The notes: a model not told the origin generated them from the sequence alone. DNA of 64,000 nucleotides from Synechococcus sp. WH 7803 (GCA_000063505.1 CT971583.1:1643918-1707917), one strand, 5' to 3'; shown: positions 44,086-54,144, counted from the stretch's first letter. Numbers and translations are program-made.

Positions 44086-45267
44086 ATGACTCAACCGATC
44101 TTCCCTCCCGGATTCCCCCCCCAACCTGGACCGACCCCGACCCGAAGCCCAACGTCGCGTCCACCGGCATCGAAGCCCCAGTCCTCTGGTGCACCAGGGC
44201 AGGGATCGCCAAGCCTTGAGGACATCGTGCAGATCGCCCATGCCAAGGGGCACTCCGACGTGCACCTTGGCGTGGGGGAAATCCCACGCTTTCGCGCCCG
44301 CGGCGAGATGCTGCAAACAGAGTGGCCGGTCACGGACCCAGGCACGTTTCAGGGTTGGCTCAGGGAAATTCTCTCGCCGCAGCACATTGATCTCTTTCAG
44401 CAAACGAAGGAATTCGACGGCTCCCATGCGTTCCCGTTTGTGAGGGTTCGGATCAACCTCCTCGATTCACTGCTGGGACCCGCGATGGTTCTCCGGCTGA
44501 TCCCGCAAACCATCCTCACCCTCGAGGATCTGAACCTTCCCGACGTGCTGCGGGAGCTCGCGTCACGTCCGAAGGGACTGGTGTTGGTGACCGGACCCAC
44601 TGGCTCAGGGAAAAGCACAACCCTGGCGGCAATGATCGACTGGATCAATCGCCATCAGACCCGCCATATCCTCACGATTGAGGACCCTGTGGAGTTCGTT
44701 CATCAGAGCCAGCGCTCGCTGATCAGACACCGAGAAGTAGGCCTGCACACGCTGCAGTTTCACAACGCACTCAGAGCGGCGTTAAGAGAAGATCCGGACG
44801 TGATCCTTGTGGGTGAGATTCGTGACCGGGAAACCTTGAGCACAGCCCTTGAAGCGTCCCAAACGGGCCACCTTGTGTTCGGTACCCTTCACACCAATTC
44901 GGCCGTGAAAACAGTCGAACGCGTGCTCGGACTCTTCCCGCCTGAAGATCAGGACAGCGTTCGCCGCTCGCTCTCGGAATCCCTTTTGGGAGTGATTGCT
45001 CAGGGGTTGATCCGAACCAACGATGGCAAGCGCGCCGCTTATCACGACATCCTGATCAACACCGAGGCCTGCAAGGACTACATCCAGCGCGGAGCCCTCG
45101 ACGACGTCGAGGAAATCATGGAGCGCAGCGGGTTTGATGGGATGGTGACCAGCAATCAGTCGTTGCTTGCGCTCGTGGAGGCCGAACGCATCGAAGCCAA
45201 CGATGCGATTGCCCTCAGCCTCAAACCGAACGAATTGGCACAGGCCATCCGAGGGAGAAGCACTTGA
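44086..45267 (+). CDS. pilT: PilT-like type IV pilus retraction ATPase
   Basis: A 393-residue secretion ATPase. The first 40 residues are Pro/Ser-rich (FPPGFPPQPGPTPTRSPTSR). Then come the N-domain (GHSDVHLGVGEIPRFRARGE), Walker A GPTGSGKST (about residues 170-178), the Asp box and Walker B (DPDVILVGEIRDRET) and the His box (TGHLVFGTLHTNSA). SDVHL near the start and overall size fit PilT rather than PilB. It would power retraction of the pili encoded 40 kb away. ATG 44086 is preferred. Confidence 0.88.
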   Translation: MTQPIFPPGFPPQPGPTPTRSPTSRPPASKPQSSGAPGQGSPSLEDIVQIAHAKGHSDVHLGVGEIPRFRARGEMLQTEWPVTDPGTFQGWLREILSPQHIDLFQQTKEFDGSHAFPFVRVRINLLDSLLGPAMVLRLIPQTILTLEDLNLPDVLRELASRPKGLVLVTGPTGSGKSTTLAAMIDWINRHQTRHILTIEDPVEFVHQSQRSLIRHREVGLHTLQFHNALRAALREDPDVILVGEIRDRETLSTALEASQTGHLVFGTLHTNSAVKTVERVLGLFPPEDQDSVRRSLSESLLGVIAQGLIRTNDGKRAAYHDILINTEACKDYIQRGALDDVEEIMERSGFDGMVTSNQSLLALVEAERIEANDAIALSLKPNELAQAIRGRST

Positions 45268-45287
45268 GGCCGAGGACTGATCCGCCT

Positions 45288-45485
45288 TCAGCTTGCAGAC
45301 AGACCCGAACTGAACGCTCGAACAACAATGAGCGTCAGTAAGCCGAGGGAGAGGCCCAGCATGGCCAGACGCCCATTCCAGATTTCTGCTTGAGGTGTGA
45401 AGCCGCGACGCCACTCATTGAGTTCGTCGGCCTCCACCGGTTGCGATTGCTGCTGTTGTTGGGACTCGGAATCAACCACCCGCAC
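45288..45485 (-). CDS. hli: High-light-inducible protein (Hlip)
   Basis: A 65-residue protein with a Gln-rich N-terminus and one chlorophyll-binding helix, EIWNGRLAMLGLSLGLLTLI, carrying the ExxNGRxAM motif. Hlips bind chlorophyll and carotenoid and protect photosystem assembly under light stress. The start is GTG 45485 or GTG 45479. It lies 36 bases downstream of tsaD and may be co-transcribed. Confidence 0.92.
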   Translation of the reverse strand: MRVVDSESQQQQQSQPVEADELNEWRRGFTPQAEIWNGRLAMLGLSLGLLTLIVVRAFSSGLSAS

Positions 45486-45521
45486 CAGACCGCAAGAGCA
45501 TCAACGATATTCCCGAAACTC

Positions 45522-46592
45522 TTAAAACTGTGGATCTTGGGCGTAAAGATCTCCTCCAGCCTCCAATGGCCAGCGTGCGGAGACGCCAAGCCGGATCGAA
45601 CTCGAACCCCAGCCTGCTTGAAGCCGACCCAATGCCGCGGCACCCACCATGGCAGCGTTATCGGTGCAATAGGCCAGAGGTGCCAGGTGGACCGACACAC
45701 CACGCTCGCGCCCTTGCTGCTCCATCTGCACACGCAACCTCACATTCGCCGCCACCCCGCCCACCATCACCAGGGTGGACAGGCCTCGATCAAGACAGCA
45801 GCGCAGGCTGCGCTCCACCAACACATCCACGACAATCTGCTCGAAGCTTGCGGCGAGATCCTCGAGGGGCAGCGCATCACTTTGAGCCTTCAGGCTCTCC
45901 ACCTGCCGAAGCATGGCCGTCTTGAGACCGCTGAACGAGAAGTCATAGGGATAAAACCCACCCTCCGGACGGGACACCCGACCTTTGGGAAGGGAGAAAC
46001 GCTTGGGATCGCCAGCTTTGGCAGCCGCCTGGATGGCAGGGCCACCGGGATAGGCCAGCCCGAGCAAACGGGCCACTTTGTCGAACGCTTCTCCAGCCGC
46101 ATCGTCATGGCTGCGCCCGAGACGCTGCAGGCCACTGTCGCTGTCCACAAGGATCAATTCGGTATGTCCGCCACTGACCAGAAGCACCACGTAGGGAGCC
46201 TCGGGCGGTGATGACGCCAAACGCACCGAAGCAAGGTGCGCCTCGAGGTGGTGCACCCCTAGGAAGGGCTTGTGATGAAGGGCGGCCAGAGTGCGCCCTG
46301 TCAGCGAACCCACCATCAGCGCCCCAACCAGCCCGGGCGTCACCGTTGCGGCCACGGCATCCATCTCCCCCACCGCTAGCCCGGCCTCGTCGAGCACCGC
46401 GCTGATGAGGTGGGGCAAAGCCTCCACATGGCGCCTGGAGGCAATTTCGGGAACAACGCCTCCCCATTGGGCATGTTCCTCAACCTGCGACGCGATGCGA
46501 TGAGCCAGAACCTCCAATCCGCCAGCGCTGTGCTGCACAACGGCGGCGGCCGACTCGTCACAACTTGTTTCGAGCGCAAGCACCTTGGGCAT
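45522..46592 (-). CDS. tsaD: tRNA N6-threonylcarbamoyladenosine transferase TsaD
   Basis: A 356-residue protein: [32 protein letters not shown] (HxxxH metal site), [20 protein letters not shown] and [11 protein letters not shown]. It transfers threonylcarbamoyl to A37 of ANN-decoding tRNAs together with TsaB and TsaE. ATG 46592 is preferred over 46601. It is divergent from psaF. Confidence 0.96.
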   Translation of the reverse strand: MPKVLALETSCDESAAAVVQHSAGGLEVLAHRIASQVEEHAQWGGVVPEIASRRHVEALPHLISAVLDEAGLAVGEMDAVAATVTPGLVGALMVGSLTGRTLAALHHKPFLGVHHLEAHLASVRLASSPPEAPYVVLLVSGGHTELILVDSDSGLQRLGRSHDDAAGEAFDKVARLLGLAYPGGPAIQAAAKAGDPKRFSLPKGRVSRPEGGFYPYDFSFSGLKTAMLRQVESLKAQSDALPLEDLAASFEQIVVDVLVERSLRCCLDRGLSTLVMVGGVAANVRLRVQMEQQGRERGVSVHLAPLAYCTDNAAMVGAAALGRLQAGWGSSSIRLGVSARWPLEAGGDLYAQDPQF

Positions 46593-46630
46593 TAAGGCCA
46601 AAACCCTCCACTACTGTTCGCTTGTGACAT

Positions 46631-46649
46631 CCTGCCGCTTCGGGGCAGG
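46631..46649 (+). promoter_or_regulatory. Hairpin in the psaF upstream region
   Basis: CCTGCC pairs with GGCAGG around a 7-base loop, 20 bases before the psaF start. No T-run follows. It may be a leader hairpin affecting mRNA stability or translation. Confidence 0.3.
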
Positions 46650-46668
46650 CTTAACAGGAATCGTTCCG

Positions 46669-47148
46669 ATGCGTCGTCTCTTCGCTCTCGCGCTCTCGGC
46701 CCTGCTGGTGTTTGGCTTTGCACCAGTTGCTAAGGCCGATGTGGCAGGCCTGACCCCTTGCGCTGAAAGTGCCCGTTTCCAGCAGCGTGCCAGCGCAGCC
46801 ACCACTGATCAGGCCAAAGCCCGTTTTGAGATGTACAGCCAAGCCGTATGCGGTGAGGACGGGCTGCCCCATCTCATCGTCGATGGCCGCTGGGATCATG
46901 CCGGCGAATTCATGCTGCCTGGCTTGATGTTCCTCTACATCGCAGGCTGCATCGGCTGGGCTGGCCGTGAATACCTGAAAGCCACCCGCGGAACCAAGGA
47001 GCAGTACACCAAGGAAATTCAGATCGATCTTCCTCTGGCCCTGAAGTCCTGCATCGCCGCAGCCACATGGCCGATTGCAGCCTTTGGAGAACTCACCAGT
47101 GGCAAGTTGCTTGAAAGCGACGACAAGATCACGGTGTCTCCCCGCTGA
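46669..47148 (+). CDS. psaF: Photosystem I subunit III (PsaF)
   Basis: A 159-residue protein with a signal peptide ([20 protein letters not shown], cut after AKA) and mature start [18 protein letters not shown]. Two cysteines are conserved (LTPC, AVCGED) and the membrane helix is [20 protein letters not shown]. PsaF is the plastocyanin/cytochrome c6-side subunit of photosystem I. psaJ follows after 38 bases. Confidence 0.97.
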   Translation: MRRLFALALSALLVFGFAPVAKADVAGLTPCAESARFQQRASAATTDQAKARFEMYSQAVCGEDGLPHLIVDGRWDHAGEFMLPGLMFLYIAGCIGWAGREYLKATRGTKEQYTKEIQIDLPLALKSCIAAATWPIAAFGELTSGKLLESDDKITVSPR

Positions 47149-47186
47149 AGCTTCAAGAATTCAACCTTTCACCCAATTTTGGATCG

Positions 47187-47300
47187 ATGCAGAAATTTCT
47201 CACAACCGCCCCAGTGGTTGCAGCCATCTGGTTCACACTCACAGCTGGAATTCTGATTGAGTGGAATCGCTTCTTCCCCGATCTTCTGTTCCACCCATAA
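47187..47300 (+). CDS. psaJ: Photosystem I subunit IX (PsaJ)
   Basis: A 37-residue single-helix protein, [20 protein letters not shown] followed by [17 protein letters not shown], typical of PsaJ in length and sequence. It binds chlorophyll near PsaF in photosystem I and forms an operon with psaF. A terminator follows. Confidence 0.96.
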   Translation: MQKFLTTAPVVAAIWFTLTAGILIEWNRFFPDLLFHP

Positions 47301-47326
47301 CCATCCACAATCTCAACACGATTCAC

Positions 47327-47351
47327 AGAGGGCTTAATGCCCTCTTTTTTT
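47327..47351 (+). terminator. Rho-independent terminator after psaFJ
   Basis: AGAGGGC (47327-47333) pairs with GCCCTCT (47339-47345) around TTAAT, followed by a T-run to 47351. It separates psaFJ from the convergent gmk gene. Confidence 0.92.
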
Positions 47352-47361
47352 GTGGAAAGAA

Positions 47362-47937
47362 TCAGATTGATCCCGCTAGTCCCATCAAACCCTCGAGTTC
47401 TAAAAGGGCTGCCTCGAGATCATCATTCACAACAACAGCATCGAATTCAGACTGAGCCTCCAGTTCAGCGCGCGCTCTGTCGAGGCGGCGTTGAATGGCA
47501 TCATCCGATTCAGTGGCTCGCCCCCGGATGCGCCGTTCGAGCTCGTCGAAACTGGGAGGTGCCAGGAAAATCTGCAGCGCTTCAGGGAAACTCTTTCTCA
47601 CCTGGCGAGCCCCTTCCAGTTCGATTTCCAGAAGAACGGGAATTCCCGCGACCAGCCGTTCTTCCACGGGCCCACGGGGAGTGCCATAACAATTATTGGC
47701 AAATTCAGCCCACTCCAACAACCCACCGCTGCGAACGAGAGCTTCGAAATCTTGGCGGGTTTTGAAGAAGTAGTGCACGCCATCGCGCTCACCCTCCCGA
47801 GGAGCCCGCGTGGTGGCCGACACCGAGAGCCAGAGTTGGGGATGGCGCTCCTGCAAGCGGGCGACGAGTGTGCCCTTCCCAACACCGCTGGGTCCGGTGA
47901 GCAACGCGAGCCGGGCCGGGGCTTGAGACGATGCCAT
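47362..47937 (-). CDS. gmk: Guanylate kinase
   Basis: A 191-residue kinase with P-loop [17 protein letters not shown] and the GMP-binding [17 protein letters not shown] and [16 protein letters not shown]. It phosphorylates GMP to GDP. It is divergent from the RqcH-like gene, with 63 bases between starts. Confidence 0.96.
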   Translation of the reverse strand: MASSQAPARLALLTGPSGVGKGTLVARLQERHPQLWLSVSATTRAPREGERDGVHYFFKTRQDFEALVRSGGLLEWAEFANNCYGTPRGPVEERLVAGIPVLLEIELEGARQVRKSFPEALQIFLAPPSFDELERRIRGRATESDDAIQRRLDRARAELEAQSEFDAVVVNDDLEAALLELEGLMGLAGSI

Positions 47938-48000
47938 CGCTTGTCTGCAGTCAGGCTGCAGGGTAGGAAGACACTGACCTCACCGGACCAGCAAGCGCGG

Positions 48001-49716
48001 ATGGCCACCAGCACGCTCCAGGTGATGGATCTCACGGCTCTGAAAGCAGTGCTGAAAGATCTGCGCGACCGCCTGGTGCCCAGCCGTTTCGAAAAGGCGC
48101 AGCAACCCGATGCCCACACGCTCCAACTCGGCTTCCGCACCCTGCAAGGCATGGTGTGGCTGGAGCTCAGCTGGCAGGCGGAATCCGCGAGGCTTGTGCA
48201 GGTCAATGCCCCGCGGCGCCATGGCGGAGGCAGCACTCTGGCCCAGCAGGTTCAGCACGGGCTGAGGCAACTGGCATTGGTGGAAATCGAACAGCACGAC
48301 TTCGAGCGTGTTGTGCTGTTCCATCTGGCGCCCCGCCCAGGACATTCCCCGATCCGAACGCTGGTTCTTGAACTGATGGGACGCCACAGCAACCTGTTGC
48401 TCCTCGATGAACAGAAACGCATCACCGCAATCGGCCGTCAGGTGCGCCAACACCAGTCGAGGATTCGCCCGCTCAGCAGCGGTGATGTCTACACACCGCC
48501 TCCAGCGCTGCAGGGACTGCCACCAACCCTTGATGAGCCCTACGAGCAATGGCAACGCCGGCTTTCCTTGCTGCCGATTCCCCTCGGCAAAGCCCTACGG
48601 GAGACTTACCAGGGCATCAGCCCAGCGTTAGCGAACCAGCTCACCAGCTTTCCCGGGTCGCTCGATAGCCAAGGGAGGTTGTTGAAGGAACAACTGGTCA
48701 GCGACATTTCCGAACCGCAATGGCGACGGCTCCATGAGCGCTGGGGCTGTTGGCTGCGCCATCTCAACGAAGAAACGTTTTCTCTGCAGCTCGAGGACAA
48801 CGGCTTCCGCCTCTGGAACGAAGCACCTGTCAATGCAAGGGATCAAGGTGTGCTCAGTCTCAGGCTGGGGTGCTACTACCAGGACCATCTGAGCAAGCGT
48901 CGCCTGTCGCGGGAGATCAGCACCCTGCAACAGCGACTCCAACAATGCCGAGAGCGGGAGCAGGCCCAACGCGACGAACAAACGCAGCGACTCAAGGACA
49001 CCGTTGGGGCCGCAACCCTGCAGTCGGAAGCGGATCAGCTGCTCTGCCAACCGGATCCCGATCGCGACACGATCACCCGTGCGCAGAAGCTCTACCACCA
49101 GGCCCGGCGCCTGCGCCGGGCCGTTCCTCTGATCGAGGAGCGACTCAAGCATCACGACCAGCGTTTGATGCTGATCGAAGGCAGTGAGAGCTTTCTGGAG
49201 GATCTCACCCAGGCTGACTGGGACGACCCCGATGAGCGCAGCCTGCAATTGAGGAATCTCCAGCAAGAACTGGAGGAGTTAATGGCACCAAGGCAGCGAC
49301 GTCGCCGCAGCGTTGCACCGACGGGTCAACCTCAGCCCCTCGAGGTTCACACCAGTGATGGACTGACAATCCAGGTGGGCCGGAACCACCGCCAGAACGA
49401 GTGGATCAGCCTGCGTCAAGCCAGAAGTGGCGATCTTTGGTTTCACGCGCAGGAATGTCCCGGCAGTCATGTGGTGTTGAAAGCCTCAATGGCGCCAGCC
49501 TCCGAGGAAGCGATCCAACAGGCTGCTGATCTGGCGGCGTGGTTCAGTCGTGCCCGGGGCAATCGCACCGTGCCGGTGGTGATGGCGGCCGTTGATGCGT
49601 TGCAGCGCATTCCAGGCGCCATGCCTGGAACCGTGCGCCATCGCAACGCAGAACTGCTCTGGGCAGAGCCTGACCGGGCCAGACGTCAACTTGAGGGAAG
49701 AGAACTCTTAGCCTGA
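48001..49716 (+). CDS. RqcH/NFACT ribosome-rescue protein
   Basis: A 571-residue protein: NFACT-N domain (MDLTALKAVLKDLRDRLVPS, RHSNLLLLDEQKRITAIGRQ), a long coiled-coil middle (about residues 300-420) and an NFACT-R domain (DGLTIQVGRNHRQNEWISLR, DLWFHAQECPGSHVVLK). Bacterial RqcH binds stalled 50S subunits and adds alanine tails with tRNA-Ala, marking nascent chains for degradation. Some family members are annotated as fibronectin-binding proteins. No signal peptide supports a cytoplasmic role. Confidence 0.88.
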   Translation: MATSTLQVMDLTALKAVLKDLRDRLVPSRFEKAQQPDAHTLQLGFRTLQGMVWLELSWQAESARLVQVNAPRRHGGGSTLAQQVQHGLRQLALVEIEQHDFERVVLFHLAPRPGHSPIRTLVLELMGRHSNLLLLDEQKRITAIGRQVRQHQSRIRPLSSGDVYTPPPALQGLPPTLDEPYEQWQRRLSLLPIPLGKALRETYQGISPALANQLTSFPGSLDSQGRLLKEQLVSDISEPQWRRLHERWGCWLRHLNEETFSLQLEDNGFRLWNEAPVNARDQGVLSLRLGCYYQDHLSKRRLSREISTLQQRLQQCREREQAQRDEQTQRLKDTVGAATLQSEADQLLCQPDPDRDTITRAQKLYHQARRLRRAVPLIEERLKHHDQRLMLIEGSESFLEDLTQADWDDPDERSLQLRNLQQELEELMAPRQRRRRSVAPTGQPQPLEVHTSDGLTIQVGRNHRQNEWISLRQARSGDLWFHAQECPGSHVVLKASMAPASEEAIQQAADLAAWFSRARGNRTVPVVMAAVDALQRIPGAMPGTVRHRNAELLWAEPDRARRQLEGRELLA

Positions 49717-49793
49717 GGCTTGAGCCGATTCATGATCTGAAGCCTTCCGACCCCAACGAATCCAGCGTTCTTCCAGCGCCGCCGCCGATCAAG

Positions 49794-50564
49794 GTGTCGG
49801 CAACTGGCGATGCGGTGAATGACGTTGAGATGCCTCTGGTGGACCATCTTGAGGAGCTGCGGCAGAGGGTTCTGCGCAGCCTTCTCGCTGTGGCGGTGAG
49901 TGCTTTCGCTTGCCTGCTGGTCGTGAGGCCTTTGGTTCGGCTGCTGGAGGAGCCCGCAGGCTCGATTCGTTTTCTTCAACTGGCTCCAGGGGAATTCCTG
50001 TTCGTTTCGTTCAAGGTGGCTGGCTATGCCGGACTCACCCTGGCGCTCCCTTACGTGCTGTATCAGGGACTGGCCTTCGTTCTCCCTGGGCTCACGCGCA
50101 ACGAACGTCGCCTGATCGCCCCAGCCGTGGCCGGATCGGCGGTGTTGTTCCTGGCCGGACTCGCCTTTGCCTGGTGGGCCCTCGTGCCGGCAGCCCTGCG
50201 TTTTCTCGTGAGCTACGGAGCCGACGTGGTGGAACCGATCTGGTCGATCGAGCGCTATCTCGATTTCGTGCTGCTCTTGATGCTGTCCACAGGACTGGCC
50301 TTCCAGTTACCGGTGCTTCAGCTGCTGCTTGGTGCCCTTGGGTTGGTGAATTGGCGGCGGATGCTGTCGGCCTGGCGGTGGGTGGTGCTGACCTCCGCCC
50401 TGGCCGGAGCGGTGCTCACTCCCTCCACAGACCCCATCACCATGCTTCTTCTTGGAGGAGCGATCACCGCCCTCTTCCTGATCGGCGTGTTGCTGGTGGC
50501 GATTGTGCAGCGTTTCAAAGCAGAAACTCCTCCAGGCGACCCTCCCCCGGCAGCTGCAGGCTGA
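49794..50564 (+). CDS. tatC: Sec-independent translocase subunit TatC
   Basis: A 256-residue protein with six membrane helices. MPLVDHLEELRQRVLRSLLA is the TatC cytoplasmic start and FVSFKVAGYAGLTLALPYVLYQ contains the F-x(n)-K/Y/P pattern. It binds twin-arginine signals. GTG 49794 starts it. It lies directly before petC, whose product is a Tat substrate. The last 50 bases overlap the convergent DUF3067 gene. Confidence 0.95.
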   Translation: MSATGDAVNDVEMPLVDHLEELRQRVLRSLLAVAVSAFACLLVVRPLVRLLEEPAGSIRFLQLAPGEFLFVSFKVAGYAGLTLALPYVLYQGLAFVLPGLTRNERRLIAPAVAGSAVLFLAGLAFAWWALVPAALRFLVSYGADVVEPIWSIERYLDFVLLLMLSTGLAFQLPVLQLLLGALGLVNWRRMLSAWRWVVLTSALAGAVLTPSTDPITMLLLGGAITALFLIGVLLVAIVQRFKAETPPGDPPPAAAG

Positions 50565-50880
50565 GAGCTTTACCGAGCCGGGGACGATCCTTGGTTGTTT
50601 GCAGCCAATCCCTCACGGCGCCAGCTTCTCCGAGCCTGTTCACCACTTCGAGCACCTCAGCCAGATGCTGGCGATAGGCGTCTTCCGTGAGCGGAAAGGA
50701 TTGCTGTTCGAGATAAGCCCACATCACCTGCACATACAAACGACGACGGCGGGTGACGATCTGCATGTCGTAACTGGCCTGCCAGCGGGAGCGGAAGAGG
50801 GCGACGACCTCGTCCGTACTGAGTGGTTCAGCCGGTGTTGAAGCAGCAACCTGGGGCATTCCGGAGTCGTCTTTGAACAT
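50515..50880 (-). CDS. DUF3067 family protein
   Basis: About 121 residues from ATG 50880: LSTDEVVALFRSRWQASYDM, RRRRLYVQVMWAYLEQQSFP, YRQHLAEVLEVVNRLGEAGA and TKDRPRLGKALSLQL. This matches the DUF3067 family of cyanobacteria and chloroplasts, of unknown function and often beside petC. It is divergent from petC with 85 bases between starts. A longer start overlapping petC is unlikely. Confidence 0.8.
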   Translation of the reverse strand: MFKDDSGMPQVAASTPAEPLSTDEVVALFRSRWQASYDMQIVTRRRRLYVQVMWAYLEQQSFPLTEDAYRQHLAEVLEVVNRLGEAGAVRDWLQTTKDRPRLGKALSLQLPGEGRLEEFLL

Positions 50881-50965
50881 CAGTGAAAATCCCAGTCGCC
50901 GCAAAGACTGACAGGGCCTAATGCACCCATAATGAACGCCATCCAGTGCCGATTGACATCCCGTC

Positions 50966-51502
50966 ATGACCCAAATGCCAGCAGGTGATGTGCCCGGAAT
51001 GGGGCGCAGGCAGTTCATGAATCTGCTGACCTTCGGGTCGGTCACGGGAGTAGCGCTAGGTGCTCTGTACCCGGTTGTGAACTACTTCATCCCCCCCCGC
51101 GCTGCAGGCAGCGGCGGCGGCACCAGCGCTAAGGACGAGCTTGGCAATGCAGTGACCGCCAGTGGTTGGTTGAGTACTCACCCAGCCGGCGACCGCAGCC
51201 TCGTGCAGGGACTCAAAGGCGATCCCACCTATTTGATCGTTGAAGGCGACGATGCCATCGGCAGCTACGGCATCAACGCGATCTGCACCCACCTCGGCTG
51301 CGTTGTGCCCTGGAACAGCGGCGCCAACAAGTTCATGTGCCCTTGCCACGGCAGCCAGTACGACGCCACGGGCAAGGTGGTTCGCGGTCCTGCACCCCTT
51401 TCGCTCGCCCTGGCCAATGTGAGCGTCGAAAACGACAACGTGTTCGTGAGCCAATGGACGGACACCGATTTCCGCACAGGCGAAAAGCCCTGGTGGGCTT
51501 GA
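50966..51502 (+). CDS. petC: Cytochrome b6f Rieske iron-sulfur protein
   Basis: A 178-residue protein. [20 protein letters not shown] is an uncleaved Tat signal-anchor. CTHLGC and CPCHGSQYD are the two 2Fe-2S-binding boxes. It transfers electrons from plastoquinol to cytochrome f on the lumenal side of the thylakoid. petA follows after 41 bases. The TatC gene lies just upstream. Confidence 0.97.
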   Translation: MTQMPAGDVPGMGRRQFMNLLTFGSVTGVALGALYPVVNYFIPPRAAGSGGGTSAKDELGNAVTASGWLSTHPAGDRSLVQGLKGDPTYLIVEGDDAIGSYGINAICTHLGCVVPWNSGANKFMCPCHGSQYDATGKVVRGPAPLSLALANVSVENDNVFVSQWTDTDFRTGEKPWWA

Positions 51503-51543
51503 TCACCCTCGCTTTCCACGCCCCTCTCCGTTTCCAGCCACCG

Positions 51544-52476
51544 ATGCGTCGCCTCCTCTCACCTCTGTTCGCTGCCCTGATCGTGGGCGTCACAGTGCTG
51601 ACCGCTCCCAGCACCAGTTGGGCTTACCCCTTCTGGGCCCAGCAGAATTACGACTCTCCCAGGGAAGCCACAGGGAAAATTGTTTGCGCCAACTGTCACC
51701 TTGCGCAGAAACTGACGCAAGCTGAAGTGCCCCAGTCGGTCTTGCCCGACAGCGTGTTCAAAGCTGTCGTCAAAATCCCCTACGACACATCTGTGCCTGA
51801 AATCGGTGCCGACGGGAGTGAAGTGCCGCTCCAGGTTGGCGCTGTGGTGATGCTGCCCGATGGGTTCACCCTTGCTCCACAAGATCGCTGGACGGATGAC
51901 ATCAAAGAAGAAACCGAAGGCGTTTACTTCTCTGAGTACAGCGACGACCAGCCCAATGTGATTCTCGTGGGGCCGATCCCCGGCGACCAACACCAGGAAA
52001 TTGTCTTCCCCGTGCTGTCACCGGATCCGGCCACGGATAGCAACATCCATTTCGGCAAATATTCCATTCACGTGGGTGGCAACCGCGGCCGTGGCCAGGT
52101 GTATCCCACCGGTGAAAAGAGCAACAACACCGTGTTTACGGCTCCGTCCACTGGAACCGTGCGTTCCATTGAAGCGGGCGAGAACGGCGCCAGCGTCGTG
52201 ACCATTGCCTCAGCTGATGGCACTGAACTGTCAGAAACCGTTCCTGTGGGCCCGGCACTGATCGTGTCGGTTGGCGATGCCGTTGAGGCCGGTGCTCCAA
52301 TCACCAATGACCCCAATGTGGGCGGCTTTGGACAACTCGACACCGAGGTTGTGCTCCAGAACCCTGTGCGCATTTACGGACTGCTGGCCTTCTTCGCGGC
52401 CGTGGCCCTGGCCCAGATCATGCTGGTGCTGAAGAAGAAGCAGTTTGAAAAAGTGCAGGCTGCGGAGGGCGTTTGA
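51544..52476 (+). CDS. petA: Cytochrome f
   Basis: A 310-residue apocytochrome with a signal peptide cut after SWA, mature start [20 protein letters not shown] where Tyr1 is the axial haem ligand, and the CANCH haem c motif. The C-terminal anchor is [20 protein letters not shown]. It passes electrons from the Rieske protein to plastocyanin. Its stop overlaps the lgt start. Confidence 0.97.
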   Translation: MRRLLSPLFAALIVGVTVLTAPSTSWAYPFWAQQNYDSPREATGKIVCANCHLAQKLTQAEVPQSVLPDSVFKAVVKIPYDTSVPEIGADGSEVPLQVGAVVMLPDGFTLAPQDRWTDDIKEETEGVYFSEYSDDQPNVILVGPIPGDQHQEIVFPVLSPDPATDSNIHFGKYSIHVGGNRGRGQVYPTGEKSNNTVFTAPSTGTVRSIEAGENGASVVTIASADGTELSETVPVGPALIVSVGDAVEAGAPITNDPNVGGFGQLDTEVVLQNPVRIYGLLAFFAAVALAQIMLVLKKKQFEKVQAAEGV

Positions 52477-53348
52477 ATTCGGTGTTGATTCCTGCAGTCT
52501 TCACCTCCCCAGGGCCCGAGCTTTTTCAGCTCGGGCCTTTCGTTCTGCGCTGGTATGGCCTTCTCATTGCCCTGGCTGTGCTGATTGGCCTCAATCTCTC
52601 CAGTTGGCTTGCCAAACAACGGGGGCTTGATGGCGCATTAATCAGCGACCTGCTGCCCATTCTCGTGCTGGCCGCCGTTGTGGGAGCACGCATGTATTAC
52701 GTGGCCTTTGAGTGGAAGACCTACCAGGGGTCGTGGTGGGATGCCTTCGCCATCTGGCGTGGGGGGATTGCCATCCATGGAGCGTTGATCGCAGGAACGT
52801 TGTCGGTGGTTCTGTTCTGCAGGTGGCGAAAGGTTGCCTTCTGGGATGTTCTCGACGTTCTTGTGCCATCGGTCATTCTTGGCCAGGCCATTGGCCGCTG
52901 GGGCAACTTCTTCAACTCAGAAGCCTTCGGAGTCCCGACCGATCTTCCCTGGAAACTCCTGATTCCCTTCGCGAACAGACCAAAGATTTTCGCGGATTCA
53001 GAGTATTTCCATCCCACATTTCTCTATGAATCGCTCTGGAACCTGGCTCTCTTCATTGCGCTGATTGTGTTGTTCAGGCTGGGGCAGCGCGGCCGAATTC
53101 AATTGCCTGCTGGCGCCCTGAGTTGTTTTTACCTCCTTGGTTACAGCCTCGGACGGGTGTGGATTGAAGGGCTGCGCATTGACCCGCTCTGCCTGGGTGG
53201 TCAGCCGCCGTTCTGCGACGGCGGTTTACGGATCGCGCAGTTCATGAGTCTCGCGCTGATGGCGCTGGCTTCCGCTGGGCTGTTTTGGCTCTATGGACGC
53301 AGAGCATCCCTTCCCGATCCAGGCCTCCGCCGCTGCGATCCTTCATGA
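52473..53348 (+). CDS. lgt: Prolipoprotein diacylglyceryl transferase
   Basis: A 291-residue membrane protein: [53 protein letters not shown] (Lgt signature) and [13 protein letters not shown]. It transfers diacylglycerol to the lipobox Cys of lipoproteins. TTG 52473 overlaps the petA stop (TTGA). A strong terminator-like hairpin lies within codons 14-22. Its stop overlaps the cobM start (ATGA). Confidence 0.95.
   Translation: MNSVLIPAVFTSPGPELFQLGPFVLRWYGLLIALAVLIGLNLSSWLAKQRGLDGALISDLLPILVLAAVVGARMYYVAFEWKTYQGSWWDAFAIWRGGIAIHGALIAGTLSVVLFCRWRKVAFWDVLDVLVPSVILGQAIGRWGNFFNSEAFGVPTDLPWKLLIPFANRPKIFADSEYFHPTFLYESLWNLALFIALIVLFRLGQRGRIQLPAGALSCFYLLGYSLGRVWIEGLRIDPLCLGGQPPFCDGGLRIAQFMSLALMALASAGLFWLYGRRASLPDPGLRRCDPS
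52513..52540 (+). terminator. Terminator-like hairpin inside the start of lgt
   Basis: GGCCCGAGCT (52513-52522) and AGCTCGGGCC (52528-52537) form a perfect 10-bp stem with a 5-base loop, followed by TTT. It lies 37 bases after petA and inside lgt, so it could end most petCA transcripts and attenuate lgt. Confidence 0.6.
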
Positions 53349-54112
53349 CAACCATCTCCATCGTTGGCGCCGGACCCGGCGCTCCAGACCTGCTCACCCG
53401 CAGAGCTGAACAGAGAATTCAGGCGGCCGATGTCCTGATCTGGACTGACTCGCTGGTATCGCCTCAAATCGCCGCCTTGGCATCTGAGCAATGCGAACGG
53501 ATTCGCACCAGCACACTCACGCTGGAAGAGGTGATCCCCCTGATGATTGATCGGGCGAACCAGGGATTGCGCGTGGTCCGCCTCCACGACGGCGACCCCT
53601 GCCTTTACAGCGCTCTCAACGAACAGATCTGCGCATTGGCCGATGCTGATCTCAACGTTGAAGTGGTGCCTGGGATTAGTGCCTATCAAGCCACCGCAGC
53701 AGCGATTAATGCAGAGCTCACGATTCCAGGCGTGGTGCAAACGATCGTGCTGGGCCGCACCGGGGGCCGCACTGGCGTTCCTGAGCGCGAACAGCTGGAT
53801 CACCTCGCCAGATTGCAGGCGTCACTGTGTCTTTATCTCAGTGCGCGGCATGTTGACGAGGTTCAGTCCACGCTTCTCAAGCACTACCCCGCAGACACAC
53901 CGGTCGCGATTGGCTACAGGGTGAGCTGGCCTGACCAGTCCATCGATGTGGTTCCCCTCAACGCCATGGCCGACGCAACACGGGCAAGGAAGCTGATTCG
54001 CACCACCTTGTATGTGATCAGTCCAGCACTTCGGGAGCAAAAGGGATCTGAGCGGTCGCGGCTGTACTCGCCCGATCACGACCATCTCTTTCGACCCGCA
54101 GGCGGAAACTGA
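53345..54112 (+). CDS. cobM: Precorrin-4 C11-methyltransferase
   Basis: A 255-residue SAM methyltransferase: [58 protein letters not shown] and [12 protein letters not shown]. It methylates C11 of precorrin-4 in corrin-ring synthesis for vitamin B12. It overlaps lgt by 4 bases. CbiF (cobalt-precorrin-4) is the same family; substrate form not decidable here. Confidence 0.93.
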   Translation: MTTISIVGAGPGAPDLLTRRAEQRIQAADVLIWTDSLVSPQIAALASEQCERIRTSTLTLEEVIPLMIDRANQGLRVVRLHDGDPCLYSALNEQICALADADLNVEVVPGISAYQATAAAINAELTIPGVVQTIVLGRTGGRTGVPEREQLDHLARLQASLCLYLSARHVDEVQSTLLKHYPADTPVAIGYRVSWPDQSIDVVPLNAMADATRARKLIRTTLYVISPALREQKGSERSRLYSPDHDHLFRPAGGN

Positions 54113-54144
54113 GCTGCAGCTGGTGGTTTAAGATTACGTTGTGC

